DNA of 64,000 nucleotides from Stigmatella aurantiaca (GCF_900109545.1 NZ_FOAP01000003.1:488473-552472), one strand, 5' to 3'. Shown: positions 9,545-17,620, counted from the first letter of the stretch. Numbers and translations: made by a program. The notes: generated from the letters alone by a model not told the origin.

Positions 9545-11068
9545 TCAGGGCTTCCTCCGTTCGAGGCCAAAGGCGGCGATGAGGTTGTAGATGTGCGAGC
9601 GCGACAGCTCCAGCTTGCCCGCCGCCTCGGTGATGTTCCACGCCGTGTCTTCCAGCGTCTTGAGAAGCAGCTGCGCCTGGAAGCGCTGCGTGGCCTCCTG
9701 GAAGGTGAGCGGCCCGGGCTCCTGCGCCGCGGCGCCCCGGGCCTCGGGGAACAGGTGCCGCCGCTCGATGCGGGAGGCCCCCTCCCCCGCCGCGCGGATG
9801 ACGGCCGCCTGCACCTTGTGCCCCAGCTCGCGCACGTTGCCGGGCCACTCCGCGGCCTCCACCGCCCGGAGCGCCCCGGGCGACAGCCGGAGCCTGGGCA
9901 GGTGGTGCTGCTCGCACGCCAGGGCGCAGAAGTGCTCGGCCAGGTCCGGCAGGTCCTCGGGCCGCTCGGCCAGCGCGGGCAGCCGGATGGGCAGCACCTC
10001 CAGCCGGTAGAGCAGGTCCTCGCGGAAGGTTTTCCGGGCCACCGCGGCGCGCAGGTCCACGTTGGTGGCGGCCAGAATCCGCACGTCGGCGCGCTGGGGC
10101 CGGGTGCCCCCGAGCGGGTAGTACTCCCGGGACTGGAGCAGCTGCAGCAGCTTGGCCTGGGAGGTGAGCGGCAAGTCCCCCACTTCGTCCAGGAAGAGCG
10201 TGCCCCCCTCGGCGGCGGCCACCTTGCCCTCCACCTTGCGCGAGGCGGTGGAGTGCGCGCCGGGCAGCACGCCGAACAGCTCGCTCTCCACGAGCGTCTC
10301 GGGCAGCGCCGCGCAGTTGAGCTCCAGGAAGGGGCGCGCGGCGCGCGGGCTGTTGTCGTGGATGACGCGCGCCAGCTGCGTCTTGCCCGTGCCCGAGGGC
10401 CCCGTGAGCAGCACGTTCACGTCCAGCGGCGCCACGAGCGACACCTGCTCCAGCACCCGGGCGAGCGTGGGGCTCCGGCCGATGACGCCCTCGGCGCGCA
10501 GCCGGCCCCGGAAGGGCTGCGTGGCATCGGCCGCCTCGCGCTGGCGGTGCAGGGTGAGCAGCCGCTCGGCGAAGGTGGCGAGGTACCGGGCGAAGATTTC
10601 CAGCCGCTTCCGGTCCTCCTCGGAGAAGGGGCCGGGCTGGTGCCGGTCCTGGAGGTACACCACGCCCAGGGTGGGGCTCGCGCCGATGGGGGCGCACAGC
10701 ACCGCCTCGCTGCGGTTGCGCCGCACGCTGTGGCGCGAGCCGAAGCGCGGGTCCCTCATCGCCGACTCGGTGACGATGGTCTGCCCGGTGGCGAGCGCCT
10801 CGGCGATGACGCCGCGCGAGAACGTGGCGCGAATCTCCTCCACCTCCTCGTCGTAACAGCCGTGCGCCATCCAGAAGCGGGGGGGCCCCTCGTGCTGCTG
10901 GTCTTCCAGCAGCTCGATGTAGCCGCGCTTCGCACCGGACATGCTCGCGCTGAGCGCGAGGGCTTCTTCGAGGAAAGGTTCGAGGGAGTCCCGGGCCCCC
11001 AACTCGAGGAGGTTCCGGTAGAAGTCCCGTTCCTGCTGAAGCCTGTCGCGCTCGCCGTCCTGCGTCAC
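9545..11068 (-). CDS. GAF-AAA+-Fis enhancer-binding-type regulator with altered GAFTGA
   Basis: A 507-residue regulator from the GTG at 11068; the frame is open to 11242 but the extra residues look non-coding. The order is an N-terminal GAF domain (about 15-165), an AAA+ core (about 185-410; Walker A GPSGTGKT, Walker B TLFLDEVG) and a C-terminal Fis-type HTH (AAGKLELSRSHIYNLI). The loop that contacts sigma-54, normally GAFTGA, reads GAHSTA. The core otherwise looks competent for ATP hydrolysis. It faces the RCC1 lipoprotein gene across 200 bases containing a palindrome and a sigma-54-like promoter, so that gene is a plausible target. Whether this GAHSTA subclass activates sigma-54 in the usual way is uncertain. 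Confidence 0.88.
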   Translation of the reverse strand: MTQDGERDRLQQERDFYRNLLELGARDSLEPFLEEALALSASMSGAKRGYIELLEDQQHEGPPRFWMAHGCYDEEVEEIRATFSRGVIAEALATGQTIVTESAMRDPRFGSRHSVRRNRSEAVLCAPIGASPTLGVVYLQDRHQPGPFSEEDRKRLEIFARYLATFAERLLTLHRQREAADATQPFRGRLRAEGVIGRSPTLARVLEQVSLVAPLDVNVLLTGPSGTGKTQLARVIHDNSPRAARPFLELNCAALPETLVESELFGVLPGAHSTASRKVEGKVAAAEGGTLFLDEVGDLPLTSQAKLLQLLQSREYYPLGGTRPQRADVRILAATNVDLRAAVARKTFREDLLYRLEVLPIRLPALAERPEDLPDLAEHFCALACEQHHLPRLRLSPGALRAVEAAEWPGNVRELGHKVQAAVIRAAGEGASRIERRHLFPEARGAAAQEPGPLTFQEATQRFQAQLLLKTLEDTAWNITEAAGKLELSRSHIYNLIAAFGLERRKP

Positions 11069-11177
11069 GTCATGGGGGGCGGTGGGCACACGCCAGAGTG
11101 TAAGCCAAGCATCCAGGATGGGTGAAGGTGGCCGGAGCGGCGGCGTGTCGAGCCGGCTGGACGCTCGCGCGGGGGGC

Positions 11178-11195
11178 TGTCCACCCGGGTGGACA
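11178..11195. promoter_or_regulatory. Perfect 18-bp palindrome, candidate operator
   Basis: TGTCCACCCGGGTGGACA reads identically on both strands. It lies between the divergent GAF/AAA+ regulator (start 11068) and the RCC1 lipoprotein gene (start 11268), about 43 bases upstream of the sigma-54-like -24 element. It is a natural upstream activator site for the neighbouring Fis-type HTH protein, but this is not demonstrated. Confidence 0.45.
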
Positions 11196-11236
11196 CCGCC
11201 TCGCGCCAAGTGCGCAAGAAGGCTCGCGGGCGCCGG

Positions 11237-11252
11237 GGGCACAGCGCTTGCT
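11237..11252 (+). promoter_or_regulatory. Sigma-54-type -24/-12 promoter for the RCC1 lipoprotein gene
   Basis: GGGCACAGCGCTTGCT matches the -24/-12 consensus: GG at 11238-11239, ten bases, then GC at 11250-11251, with GGCAC and TTGC both present. The predicted start is near 11262, only about six bases before the ATG at 11268, so the message would be almost leaderless. No Shine-Dalgarno sequence is present there, which fits. Confidence 0.55.
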
Positions 11253-11267
11253 CTGTTTCACCGCGCG

Positions 11268-12698
11268 ATGCAAAGCCTGTCCCGTCAGCGTGGTGGGGAG
11301 CCCAAGACGAAGACGCGGAGGCTCCTGCCGTGGATGGGGCTCTGCCTGCTCGCCGGCTGTGGGTGGGCGGACTCGCCGCCGGGGCCGGACGCCTTCGCCC
11401 CCGCGCCCGGGGTGCACGCCCCGAAGCGCCTGCCGTTCCGCTCCACCCGCCGCGCCACGCCGATGCAGGCGCTGGGGCTGGGGGGGATGGCCGCCATGGC
11501 CGCCTGTGGCTTCCACGCGATGGCGCTCCGGGGCGCGCGCACCGGCGGCGGGCTGGGCGCGCGCCAGGAGGGGACGTCCGAGCACCGCGCCACGCCCATG
11601 CAGGCGGCGGATCAACGCGGGGTGAGGGCGGTGGCGGGCGGCTACCAGTACTCGCTGGCGGTGCACACGGACGGCACCGTCTGGGCGTGCGGCTCCAACA
11701 GCGCGGGGCAGCTTGGCCACGGCACCCCGTCGGCCCACGCCCAGCCGGGGTGGATTCCGGGGCTCACCGGCGTGGTGGGCGTGGCGGCCGGGGGCTCGCA
11801 CGCGCTGGCGGTGCGCGCGGACGGCACCGTGTGGGCCTGGGGCAACAACGGCTATGGCCAGCTCGGCGATGGGAGCACCACCCACCGCGCCACGCCGGTG
11901 CAGGTGCGCGGGCTCTCCGGCGTGGTGGCGGTGGCGGGGGGCTACATGCACTCGCTGGCCCTGGGCGCGGACGGCACCGTGTGGGCCTGGGGCTTCAATG
12001 ACTATGGCCAGCTTGGCGAGGGCTCCACGCTCCACCAGGCCACGCCGGTGCGGGTGCCCGGGCTCTCCGGCGTGGTGTCCGTGGCGGCCGGGGGCTTCCA
12101 CTCGCTGGCCCTGGGCGCGGACGGCACCGTGTGGGCCTGGGGCAACAACGGCTTCGGCCAGCTCGGCGAGGGGCGCTCCACCCAGCGCGCGCGGCCCGCC
12201 CCGGTGGAGGGCCTGGGCTCGGTGGTGGCGGTGGCCGGTGGCTTCTACCACTCGCTGGCGGTGCGGGCGGGGGGCACGCTCTGGGCCTGGGGCAACAACT
12301 ACAGCGGCCAGCTCGGCAACGGCTCCTTCTCCTCCCGCGCGCAGCCCGCCCCCGTGGAGGGGCTGGGGCCGGTGGTGAGCGCGGCGGCCGGCGGCATGCA
12401 CTCGCTGGCGGTGCTGGCCGACGGCACCGTGTGGACCTGGGGCCGCAACGAGGAGGGCCAGCTCGGCAACGGGCTCACCCAGGAGCGCTCACGGCCGGTG
12501 CAGGTGCCCGGGCTCCAAAGCGACGGGGCGGTGGCCGGCGGCTTCTACCACTCGCTGGCGGTGCACCGGGGCGGGGCCCTCCAGGCCTGGGGCCTCAACG
12601 ACTTGGGCCAGCTGGGAGACCGTCCGGAGCCGGACGCCCCCAGCCCCGCGGCCCGGTGGATTCAGGGAAACACGCGCGCGGCCTTCACGTCGCAGTAG
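11268..12698 (+). CDS. RCC1-repeat beta-propeller lipoprotein
   Basis: A 476-residue lipoprotein: a basic N region, a hydrophobic core and the lipobox LLAGC (Cys31). From about residue 115 it consists of roughly seven repeats of 50 residues with the RCC1 signature (HSLAL, DGTVWAWG, N..GQLG), expected to close into a seven-bladed propeller. An earlier degenerate unit precedes them. Bacterial RCC1-type propellers are usually surface or binding proteins with unknown partners. The DNA repeats (GACGGCACCGTGTGGGCCTGG and variants) are nearly identical, suggesting recent internal duplication or gene conversion. The 3' end overlaps the convergent gene by 37 bases. Confidence 0.88.
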   Translation: MQSLSRQRGGEPKTKTRRLLPWMGLCLLAGCGWADSPPGPDAFAPAPGVHAPKRLPFRSTRRATPMQALGLGGMAAMAACGFHAMALRGARTGGGLGARQEGTSEHRATPMQAADQRGVRAVAGGYQYSLAVHTDGTVWACGSNSAGQLGHGTPSAHAQPGWIPGLTGVVGVAAGGSHALAVRADGTVWAWGNNGYGQLGDGSTTHRATPVQVRGLSGVVAVAGGYMHSLALGADGTVWAWGFNDYGQLGEGSTLHQATPVRVPGLSGVVSVAAGGFHSLALGADGTVWAWGNNGFGQLGEGRSTQRARPAPVEGLGSVVAVAGGFYHSLAVRAGGTLWAWGNNYSGQLGNGSFSSRAQPAPVEGLGPVVSAAAGGMHSLAVLADGTVWTWGRNEEGQLGNGLTQERSRPVQVPGLQSDGAVAGGFYHSLAVHRGGALQAWGLNDLGQLGDRPEPDAPSPAARWIQGNTRAAFTSQ

Positions 12699-13831
12699 GC
12701 CTCGTGCACGAAGTGGCCCCAGGTGGCGGCCCGGGAGGGCTCACGGGCGCGGCCCGTGTACCGGGCGGCGAGCGCGTGCAGGGGGTTCTCCGGAGGCGGG
12801 CCGTCCCGGTCCGCGTCCGCCTCCTCCGGCGGGGGCGGGTGCGCCTGCGTGACGATGCGCAGGTACTTCGCGGACGCCATGATGTTGAGGGCGTCATCGG
12901 CCAGCAGACGCGCCAGGTGCAGCGGGGAGGCATGGCGCAGCACCTCGGGGGCGAGCACCTCCGAGAGCAGCGCGTGGTGGGTGACGGCCGGGAGGGCCAC
13001 CTGCCCGAGGCCGAGGAAGGAGGAGGGTGCGCCCTCGGCGGCCAGGGCATAGTGCTTGGCCTCCTCCTGCGCGGACTGGTCTCTCTGCTCGGCCAGCAGG
13101 AGCGCGGCGAGCAGCGCGGGCTCCTGGCCATACTGGCGCGCGGCCACGGCGATGAGCTCCGCGCGGGCGGGGGGCAGGGGGCCCCAGATGGTGGGCATGA
13201 GCGTGGTGAGGGGCCGCCGCAGCACGAGCTTGGCCTGGAGCAGCCGGTCCTTCGCGCCGAGCTTGGCCAGGTACGTGGACCAGTCCCCGGCCGAGGCGGC
13301 GGCGAGCGTGGGCGGCGGGGGCACCTGCCGCCAGCGGGACCACTTGTCGCTCCGGGGCACGGTGCGCGCGTCGGGGCGGATGCCGGTGGCGCCCTGGCCG
13401 GTGAAGGGCTCGCGGCCATCGCGCGGAATCACCCGCTGATAGGGCGTGTCATCGAACCGCTGGCCGTGGGCGGGCACCCCCAGCCGCAGCAGGTTGAAGC
13501 GCACCTGCCACAGCTCCTCGGCCACGGTGGGGCCGTCCCCCTCCTTAATAGGGAGGTCGATTCGCGCGAGGACGGCCTGGACGGTGCGGGCCTGGGCGGC
13601 ATCCGCGTGCGCGGCGAGCACCTCTAATAAGGTGCGGCGCTGCTCCGGGGCCTCCACCCGGCGCACGAGCACCTCCAGGGTGCCGCGCTGGGACAGCTCG
13701 CCCAGGGTGGCGGAGAGGTGCGAATCGCGGCGCAGGAGCTGCACCACCTCGCGCTGCTCCAGCGGGGGCACGAGCGCCTCGGGCCGGTGACACGACAGCT
13801 TGGCCTCTACCTGCTGCGCGACGCTGGGCAT
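12662..13831 (-). CDS. Protein with C-terminal lysozyme/transglycosylase-like domain
   Basis: A 389-residue protein from the ATG at 13831, which is preceded by GAAGGGGG at good spacing; an upstream ATG at 13852 is possible. The N-terminal half is helical, with no signal peptide and no family I recognise. In the C-terminal part, ALLLAEQRDQS, SSFLGLGQVALPAV and DDALNIMASAKYLR follow the order of a soluble lytic transglycosylase fold: catalytic Glu, then the GLxQ.xP turn, then the late Asn/Tyr helix. A role in peptidoglycan cleavage is possible but weakly supported, because export is not evident. The 3' end overlaps the convergent RCC1 gene by 37 bases. Confidence 0.55.
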   Translation of the reverse strand: MPSVAQQVEAKLSCHRPEALVPPLEQREVVQLLRRDSHLSATLGELSQRGTLEVLVRRVEAPEQRRTLLEVLAAHADAAQARTVQAVLARIDLPIKEGDGPTVAEELWQVRFNLLRLGVPAHGQRFDDTPYQRVIPRDGREPFTGQGATGIRPDARTVPRSDKWSRWRQVPPPPTLAAASAGDWSTYLAKLGAKDRLLQAKLVLRRPLTTLMPTIWGPLPPARAELIAVAARQYGQEPALLAALLLAEQRDQSAQEEAKHYALAAEGAPSSFLGLGQVALPAVTHHALLSEVLAPEVLRHASPLHLARLLADDALNIMASAKYLRIVTQAHPPPPEEADADRDGPPPENPLHALAARYTGRAREPSRAATWGHFVHEAYCDVKAARVFP

Positions 13832-13914
13832 GGCGAAGCCCCCTTCTACCATGTCCCCGCGGGGCGAGAGGATCCGCCCCCCGGGGGGCCGGGGCGGTGG
13901 ATCTCCCGAGGGGG

Positions 13915-14007
13915 TGTGGACAACGTGTGGACAACTCGGAGCAACCTGTAGCATGCAGCAATTCCGGGCGGTTGCAGGGCCCGTGGCGGAGGAGGCGCTG
14001 TGGATAA
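13915..14007 (-). promoter_or_regulatory. Cluster of three DnaA boxes upstream of rsmG
   Basis: Two tandem TGTGGACAA sequences (13915-13923 and 13926-13934, 11-base period) and one TGTGGATAA (13999-14007) all face the same way. Read on the minus strand they are TTGTCCACA, TTGTCCACA and TTATCCACA, which match DnaA-box consensus forms, the first two as used in high-GC bacteria. The third box spans the rsmG start codon. No AT-rich unwinding element is visible, so a DnaA-responsive promoter or titration site is more likely than oriC. Confidence 0.5.
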
Positions 14008-14653
14008 CGTGCGGTTCATGGATCAGCTTCAGCGGGGCTGCGAGGCTCTGGGGGTGAGCGTGGGTGAGGACGTGGGGCCGCGGCTCCAGCGGCTCATGGG
14101 CGAGCTGCTCAAGTGGAACGCGAAGGTGAACCTGACCGCCATCACCGCGCCGGAGGAGGTGCTGGAGAAGCACTTCCTCGACTCGCTGGCGGTGCTGCCC
14201 GAGGTGGAGGGCGCCACCTCCTTATTGGACCTGGGCGCGGGGGCGGGCTTTCCGGGGCTGCCGCTGAAGCTGGCGCGGCCGGCGCTGGCGGTGACGCTGG
14301 TGGACGCGGTGGGCAAGAAGGTGGGCTTTCTCAAGGCGGCCATCGCGGTGCTGGGGCTGAAGGAGGCGCGGGGGCTGCACCTGCGCGCCGAGGGCGGCCC
14401 GGAGCGCGAGGGGATTCCGCGCGCGGAAGTCCTCATCGCCCGGGCCTTCATGGACCTGCCGGACTGGCTCGCGCTGGCCCCCGCGTACGTGCAGCCCGGA
14501 GGGCGCGTGGTGGCGATGCTCGGCAAGGCGCAGCCCGAGTCCGAGCTGACGGCGCGCGCCACCGAGCGGGGGCTGCGCGTGGTGTCCTCGCGCCAGTACC
14601 GGCTGCCGTTCTCCGGCGCCGAGCGCCAGGTGGCCGTGTTCTCCCAGGCCTGA
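14000..14653 (+). CDS. rsmG: 16S rRNA (guanine-N7) methyltransferase RsmG (GidB)
   Basis: A 217-residue SAM-dependent methyltransferase that modifies G527 of 16S rRNA. It shows LLKWNAKVNLTA near the N terminus, the SAM-binding LLDLGAGAGFPGLPL, then VTLVDAVGKKVGFL and IARAF. Length is typical. The GTG at 14000 is chosen because GGAGG lies at ideal distance (13988-13993); ATG 14018 is the alternative. The intergenic region upstream carries the DnaA boxes. mnmG, its usual neighbour, is about 12 kb upstream here. Confidence 0.96.
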   Translation: MDNVRFMDQLQRGCEALGVSVGEDVGPRLQRLMGELLKWNAKVNLTAITAPEEVLEKHFLDSLAVLPEVEGATSLLDLGAGAGFPGLPLKLARPALAVTLVDAVGKKVGFLKAAIAVLGLKEARGLHLRAEGGPEREGIPRAEVLIARAFMDLPDWLALAPAYVQPGGRVVAMLGKAQPESELTARATERGLRVVSSRQYRLPFSGAERQVAVFSQA

Positions 14654-14689
14654 GCCGGCGGCCCGGCAGGGGCGGGCGCCCGGGGGGTC

Positions 14690-16321
14690 TCAGGGAGCCA
14701 GGTCCGGGCCGCGCAGGGAGCAGCCGCTGCCGTAGAGTTCCAGCGAACGGACGCTGAGCAGGTCCGAGCCCGACAGGCGCACCTTGAAGCGCACGGACTG
14801 GATGGGGCGGCGGGCGAACTGAATGAGGTGCGGCACGTCGTTCTCGGCGGCGGTGTTCGTCACGGCGAACATCGGCTCCCAGGTCCTGCCATCCAGGCTG
14901 GTCTCCAGGATGCCCTCGGCGCTCGTGCGGCCGGGCCCCGTCACCGCCCAGGTGAGCACCAGGGCATTGAGCTCCACCTCCTTCGGGAGGTCCACCCGGA
15001 GCCACGTGGGCTGAGCGGTGCTGTGCCAGGCGGTGTCCGGATCGTGATCCAGGACGGCCTTGGGCTCCTGACCGGGCACATGAATGGAGGAGGTGGCCGT
15101 GCCGCGCTGGGCCCACTCACACCGTTTGGGGGTGTGCTGGGGCTCCAGGGTCTCCATGCCCTGGAGCGGGATCTTCATCGAGCCCGGTTTTTGTCCCTGG
15201 TCATACGCGAAGCCCATCGACCGCGTCGGAAGGGTGGGTTGCCTTCGTGCGCGGGACGAGGGCGGGGAGCCGTGCCGCACGGGAGGCCCCGGGGCCATGG
15301 ACTGGGGGCCCGGAGCCGCCAGCGCGGAGACGTCCACGCCGGGCCGGAACCCAGACAGCGGGGAGAGCTTCTTCAGGAACAGCCCCACCCCCAGGGCGGT
15401 GAGGCACACGCCGGTGCCGAGCAGGGCCACCTTCAGGAGCGGGGTCCGCCGCCGGGGGGGAAGAACAGAGGGCTCCAGGGCCCGCATCGCCTCGTAGGCG
15501 GAGGAGAACCGCGCGCGCCGGTCCGGGGCGGAGAGCCGCTCCAGGAGCCGGGCAAAGGGGGGAGACACCGCGGGGGGAGGGGAGGGGCTCCCAGGCGCCG
15601 CGCCCGTGAGCCCCTGCTTCAGGAGGACCCCCAGCGCGAACAGGTCCGTGGTGGCATCGGCCCTGCCGGAGCCCTGCTCGGGCGGACGATAAGGAGAGGG
15701 GGCCCGGCCCGGCGGGAGCATGGGGCCGGAGCCCATGCCGAAGTCCACCAGGAACAGGGCGCCATCGGCGCGGCGGATGAGGTTCGAGGGCTTCAGGTCC
15801 CCATGGACGAGGGGCGGGGTGCGCTCCTGGAGGTAGCGCAGCAGCCCCAGGACCTGGACCGCGAGCCCCTGGGCCTCCGTCTCGGTGAGCCGCCCGCAGG
15901 CGAAGTCCTCTTCCAGGGAGGTGCCCTCGATGTACTCCTGCACCCGGTAGGCCCGGGTGTCCGCGCCGCTGCCGCTGAGGAGCACCTCCAGGTAGCGGGG
16001 AACGCAGGGGTGGGCGAGGGCCTGGAGCCGCTGAAGCTCGAGCTGCATGCCGCGAAGGTCCGCGGGGGAGGGCTCGGCGGAGAAGCAGCGCTCCCGGAGG
16101 ACCATCCGCCCCTCGGGCCCCTGGGCCAGGTACGTGCGCCCCCTGCCGTCGTGGCTCAGCACCCGGAGGATGCGGTAGGGCCCCACCCGGACCACGGCGC
16201 CGCACTGGCCACAGAAGGGGGCCTCCACGGGCTGGGCGCAGGCCGGGCAGGACAGCTCCCGGACTCCTCCCTCCAGCCCCTCCCGCTCCACTTCACCCGG
16301 CCCCCCGCGCGTCCGCTCCAT
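14690..16321 (-). CDS. Zinc-ribbon Ser/Thr kinase with membrane segment and discoidin-like domain
   Basis: A 543-residue protein. A zinc ribbon (Cys25, Cys28, Cys37, Cys40) opens it, then a kinase-like domain to about residue 290, one membrane helix near 305-330, and an outer F5/8-type-C (discoidin-like) domain at about 440-540 that would bind a carbohydrate or surface ligand. The kinase core is unusual: the catalytic loop is HGDLKPSN rather than HRD, and the position of the ATP-anchoring lysine reads VLRER, with arginine. The VDFG motif is kept. It may be a weak kinase or a pseudokinase. The start at 16321 leaves a 500-base gap holding the parS sites. It is divergent from parA. Confidence 0.85.
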   Translation of the reverse strand: MERTRGGPGEVEREGLEGGVRELSCPACAQPVEAPFCGQCGAVVRVGPYRILRVLSHDGRGRTYLAQGPEGRMVLRERCFSAEPSPADLRGMQLELQRLQALAHPCVPRYLEVLLSGSGADTRAYRVQEYIEGTSLEEDFACGRLTETEAQGLAVQVLGLLRYLQERTPPLVHGDLKPSNLIRRADGALFLVDFGMGSGPMLPPGRAPSPYRPPEQGSGRADATTDLFALGVLLKQGLTGAAPGSPSPPPAVSPPFARLLERLSAPDRRARFSSAYEAMRALEPSVLPPRRRTPLLKVALLGTGVCLTALGVGLFLKKLSPLSGFRPGVDVSALAAPGPQSMAPGPPVRHGSPPSSRARRQPTLPTRSMGFAYDQGQKPGSMKIPLQGMETLEPQHTPKRCEWAQRGTATSSIHVPGQEPKAVLDHDPDTAWHSTAQPTWLRVDLPKEVELNALVLTWAVTGPGRTSAEGILETSLDGRTWEPMFAVTNTAAENDVPHLIQFARRPIQSVRFKVRLSGSDLLSVRSLELYGSGCSLRGPDLAP

Positions 16322-16378
16322 GGCGGCGGATTCTCCCTGAACCGGCGGTGCGCTGCCAGGGCGGACCGCGCTCCGGCA

Positions 16379-16634
16379 TGTTCCACGTGGAACACTCTGG
16401 GTTGCCCGGTCCCCCTCGGGCCGGGCGATGTTCCACGTGGAACACCGGCGCCTCCCCATGCGTCCCAGCATCCCCCCCGGGCCCCGCTTTTGTTCCACGT
16501 GGAACACGGGCCCTCCCCTGCCCGGATGGTGCCCGGCGGAGCTTCTCCCAGTTGTTCCACGTGGAACACCGGTCCTCGCCCGGTCCCCCGGAAAGCTCCC
16601 CGGGCCTCCGCTCCCGGACGTTCCACGTGGAACA
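16379..16634. repeat. parS: parS centromere cluster (five ParB-binding sites)
   Basis: Five 16-bp palindromes TGTTCCACGTGGAACA lie at 16379-16394, 16429-16444, 16491-16506, 16553-16568 and 16619-16634; the last begins CG instead of TG. Spacing is 50-66 bases. The sequence equals the parS consensus of Myxococcus xanthus. They fill the 507-base gap between the divergent kinase and parA, so ParB loaded here would also cover the parA promoter. Confidence 0.95.
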
Positions 16635-16828
16635 TTCCCCCTGTCCCCCGGCGCGAGGGGACGCACGCCGGGCGGGCGGGCCGTGGACTGGATCCTCCGC
16701 CGATTTGGTGGATCAATAGGGCCCGTGCATGCTTCCCCCCGCCGGGGTGTTGCCCCCCGGGGTGGTGGGAAGGTGTCGTGGGCAACGTTGGTTCCCGGAA
16801 GCCTCCGGGACTGAAGAGGATGGGACAC

Positions 16829-17620
16829 GTGGGTCGAATCATCTGCATCTCGAACCAGAAGGGCGGCGTGGGCAAGACGACCACCGCCATCAACCTCGCG
16901 GCGAGCCTGGCCTCGGCCGAGCGCCGCACCCTGCTGGTGGACATGGACCCCCAGGGCAACGCGGGCAGTGGGCTGGGGCTGAAGCGCGAGGCGCTCCAGG
17001 GCACCGTCTATGACGCCATCCTCGGCGGGCGCCCCATGCGGGAGCTGCTCCACCCCACCGAGCTGCGCTTCCTCCAGGTGGTGCCCGCCACGCCGGACCT
17101 CACCGGCGCGGAGGTGGAGCTCGTCAACCAGGAGCGCCGCGAGTTCCGCCTGCGCGAGGCGCTGCGCCCGCTGGCCGACGACTACGACTACATCCTCATC
17201 GACTGCCCGCCGTCCCTGGGCCTGCTCACGCTCAACGCGCTGGTGGCCGCCGACTCGGTGCTCATCCCGCTGCAGTGCGAGTACTACGCGCTGGAGGGGC
17301 TCTCGCAGCTCACGCACACGGTGGACCTGGTGCAGCAGGGGCTCAACCCGGGGCTGAAGATGGAGGGCATCCTGCTCACCATGTTCGACTCGCGCGCCAA
17401 CATCGCCAACCAGGTGGTGGAGGAGGCCCGGGGCTACTTCAAGGACCAGGTGTTCACCGCGGTGGTGCCGCGCAACGTGCGGCTCGCGGAGTGCCCGTCC
17501 TTCGGCAAGCCCATCATCCTCTATGACATCAAGTCCAAGGGCTGTGAGAGCTACCTGGCCCTGGGCCGGGAAATCATGAACCGCGAGGGCCACAAGCCCT
17601 CCAAGCGCCACGTGGCCTGA
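16829..17620 (+). CDS. parA: Chromosome-partitioning ATPase ParA
   Basis: A 263-residue ParA/Soj-type ATPase that moves ParB-parS complexes on the nucleoid. It shows the deviant Walker A KGGVGKTT, then LLVDMDPQGNAGSGLG, the Walker B region YDYILIDCPPSLG, and VVPRNVRLAECPSFGKP near the C terminus. GTG 16829 is preferred because GAAGAGG sits 9-10 bases upstream; the in-frame ATG at 16820 directly abuts that Shine-Dalgarno sequence and would extend the protein by three residues. parB follows after 14 bases. Confidence 0.96.
   Translation: MGRIICISNQKGGVGKTTTAINLAASLASAERRTLLVDMDPQGNAGSGLGLKREALQGTVYDAILGGRPMRELLHPTELRFLQVVPATPDLTGAEVELVNQERREFRLREALRPLADDYDYILIDCPPSLGLLTLNALVAADSVLIPLQCEYYALEGLSQLTHTVDLVQQGLNPGLKMEGILLTMFDSRANIANQVVEEARGYFKDQVFTAVVPRNVRLAECPSFGKPIILYDIKSKGCESYLALGREIMNREGHKPSKRHVA

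Noticed and set aside
5529..9590. Very long plus-strand open frame (about 1350 codons) opposite the kinase-STAND-FGE gene
   Set aside because: Its product is Arg/Pro/Gln-rich with no domain, while the minus strand encodes recognisable kinase, NTPase and FGE domains. It is a high-GC shadow.
11640..12600. CRISPR-like or satellite repeat
   Set aside because: The regular repeats are in-frame RCC1 blades of a coding gene.
13832..14010. oriC
   Set aside because: DnaA boxes are present but only three, with no AT-rich unwinding region and no dnaA nearby. Kept as a regulatory cluster instead.
14828..16819. N-terminal extension of parA back to 14828
   Set aside because: The frame is open but runs antisense to the zinc-ribbon kinase and across parS; ParA family proteins begin at the P-loop region.
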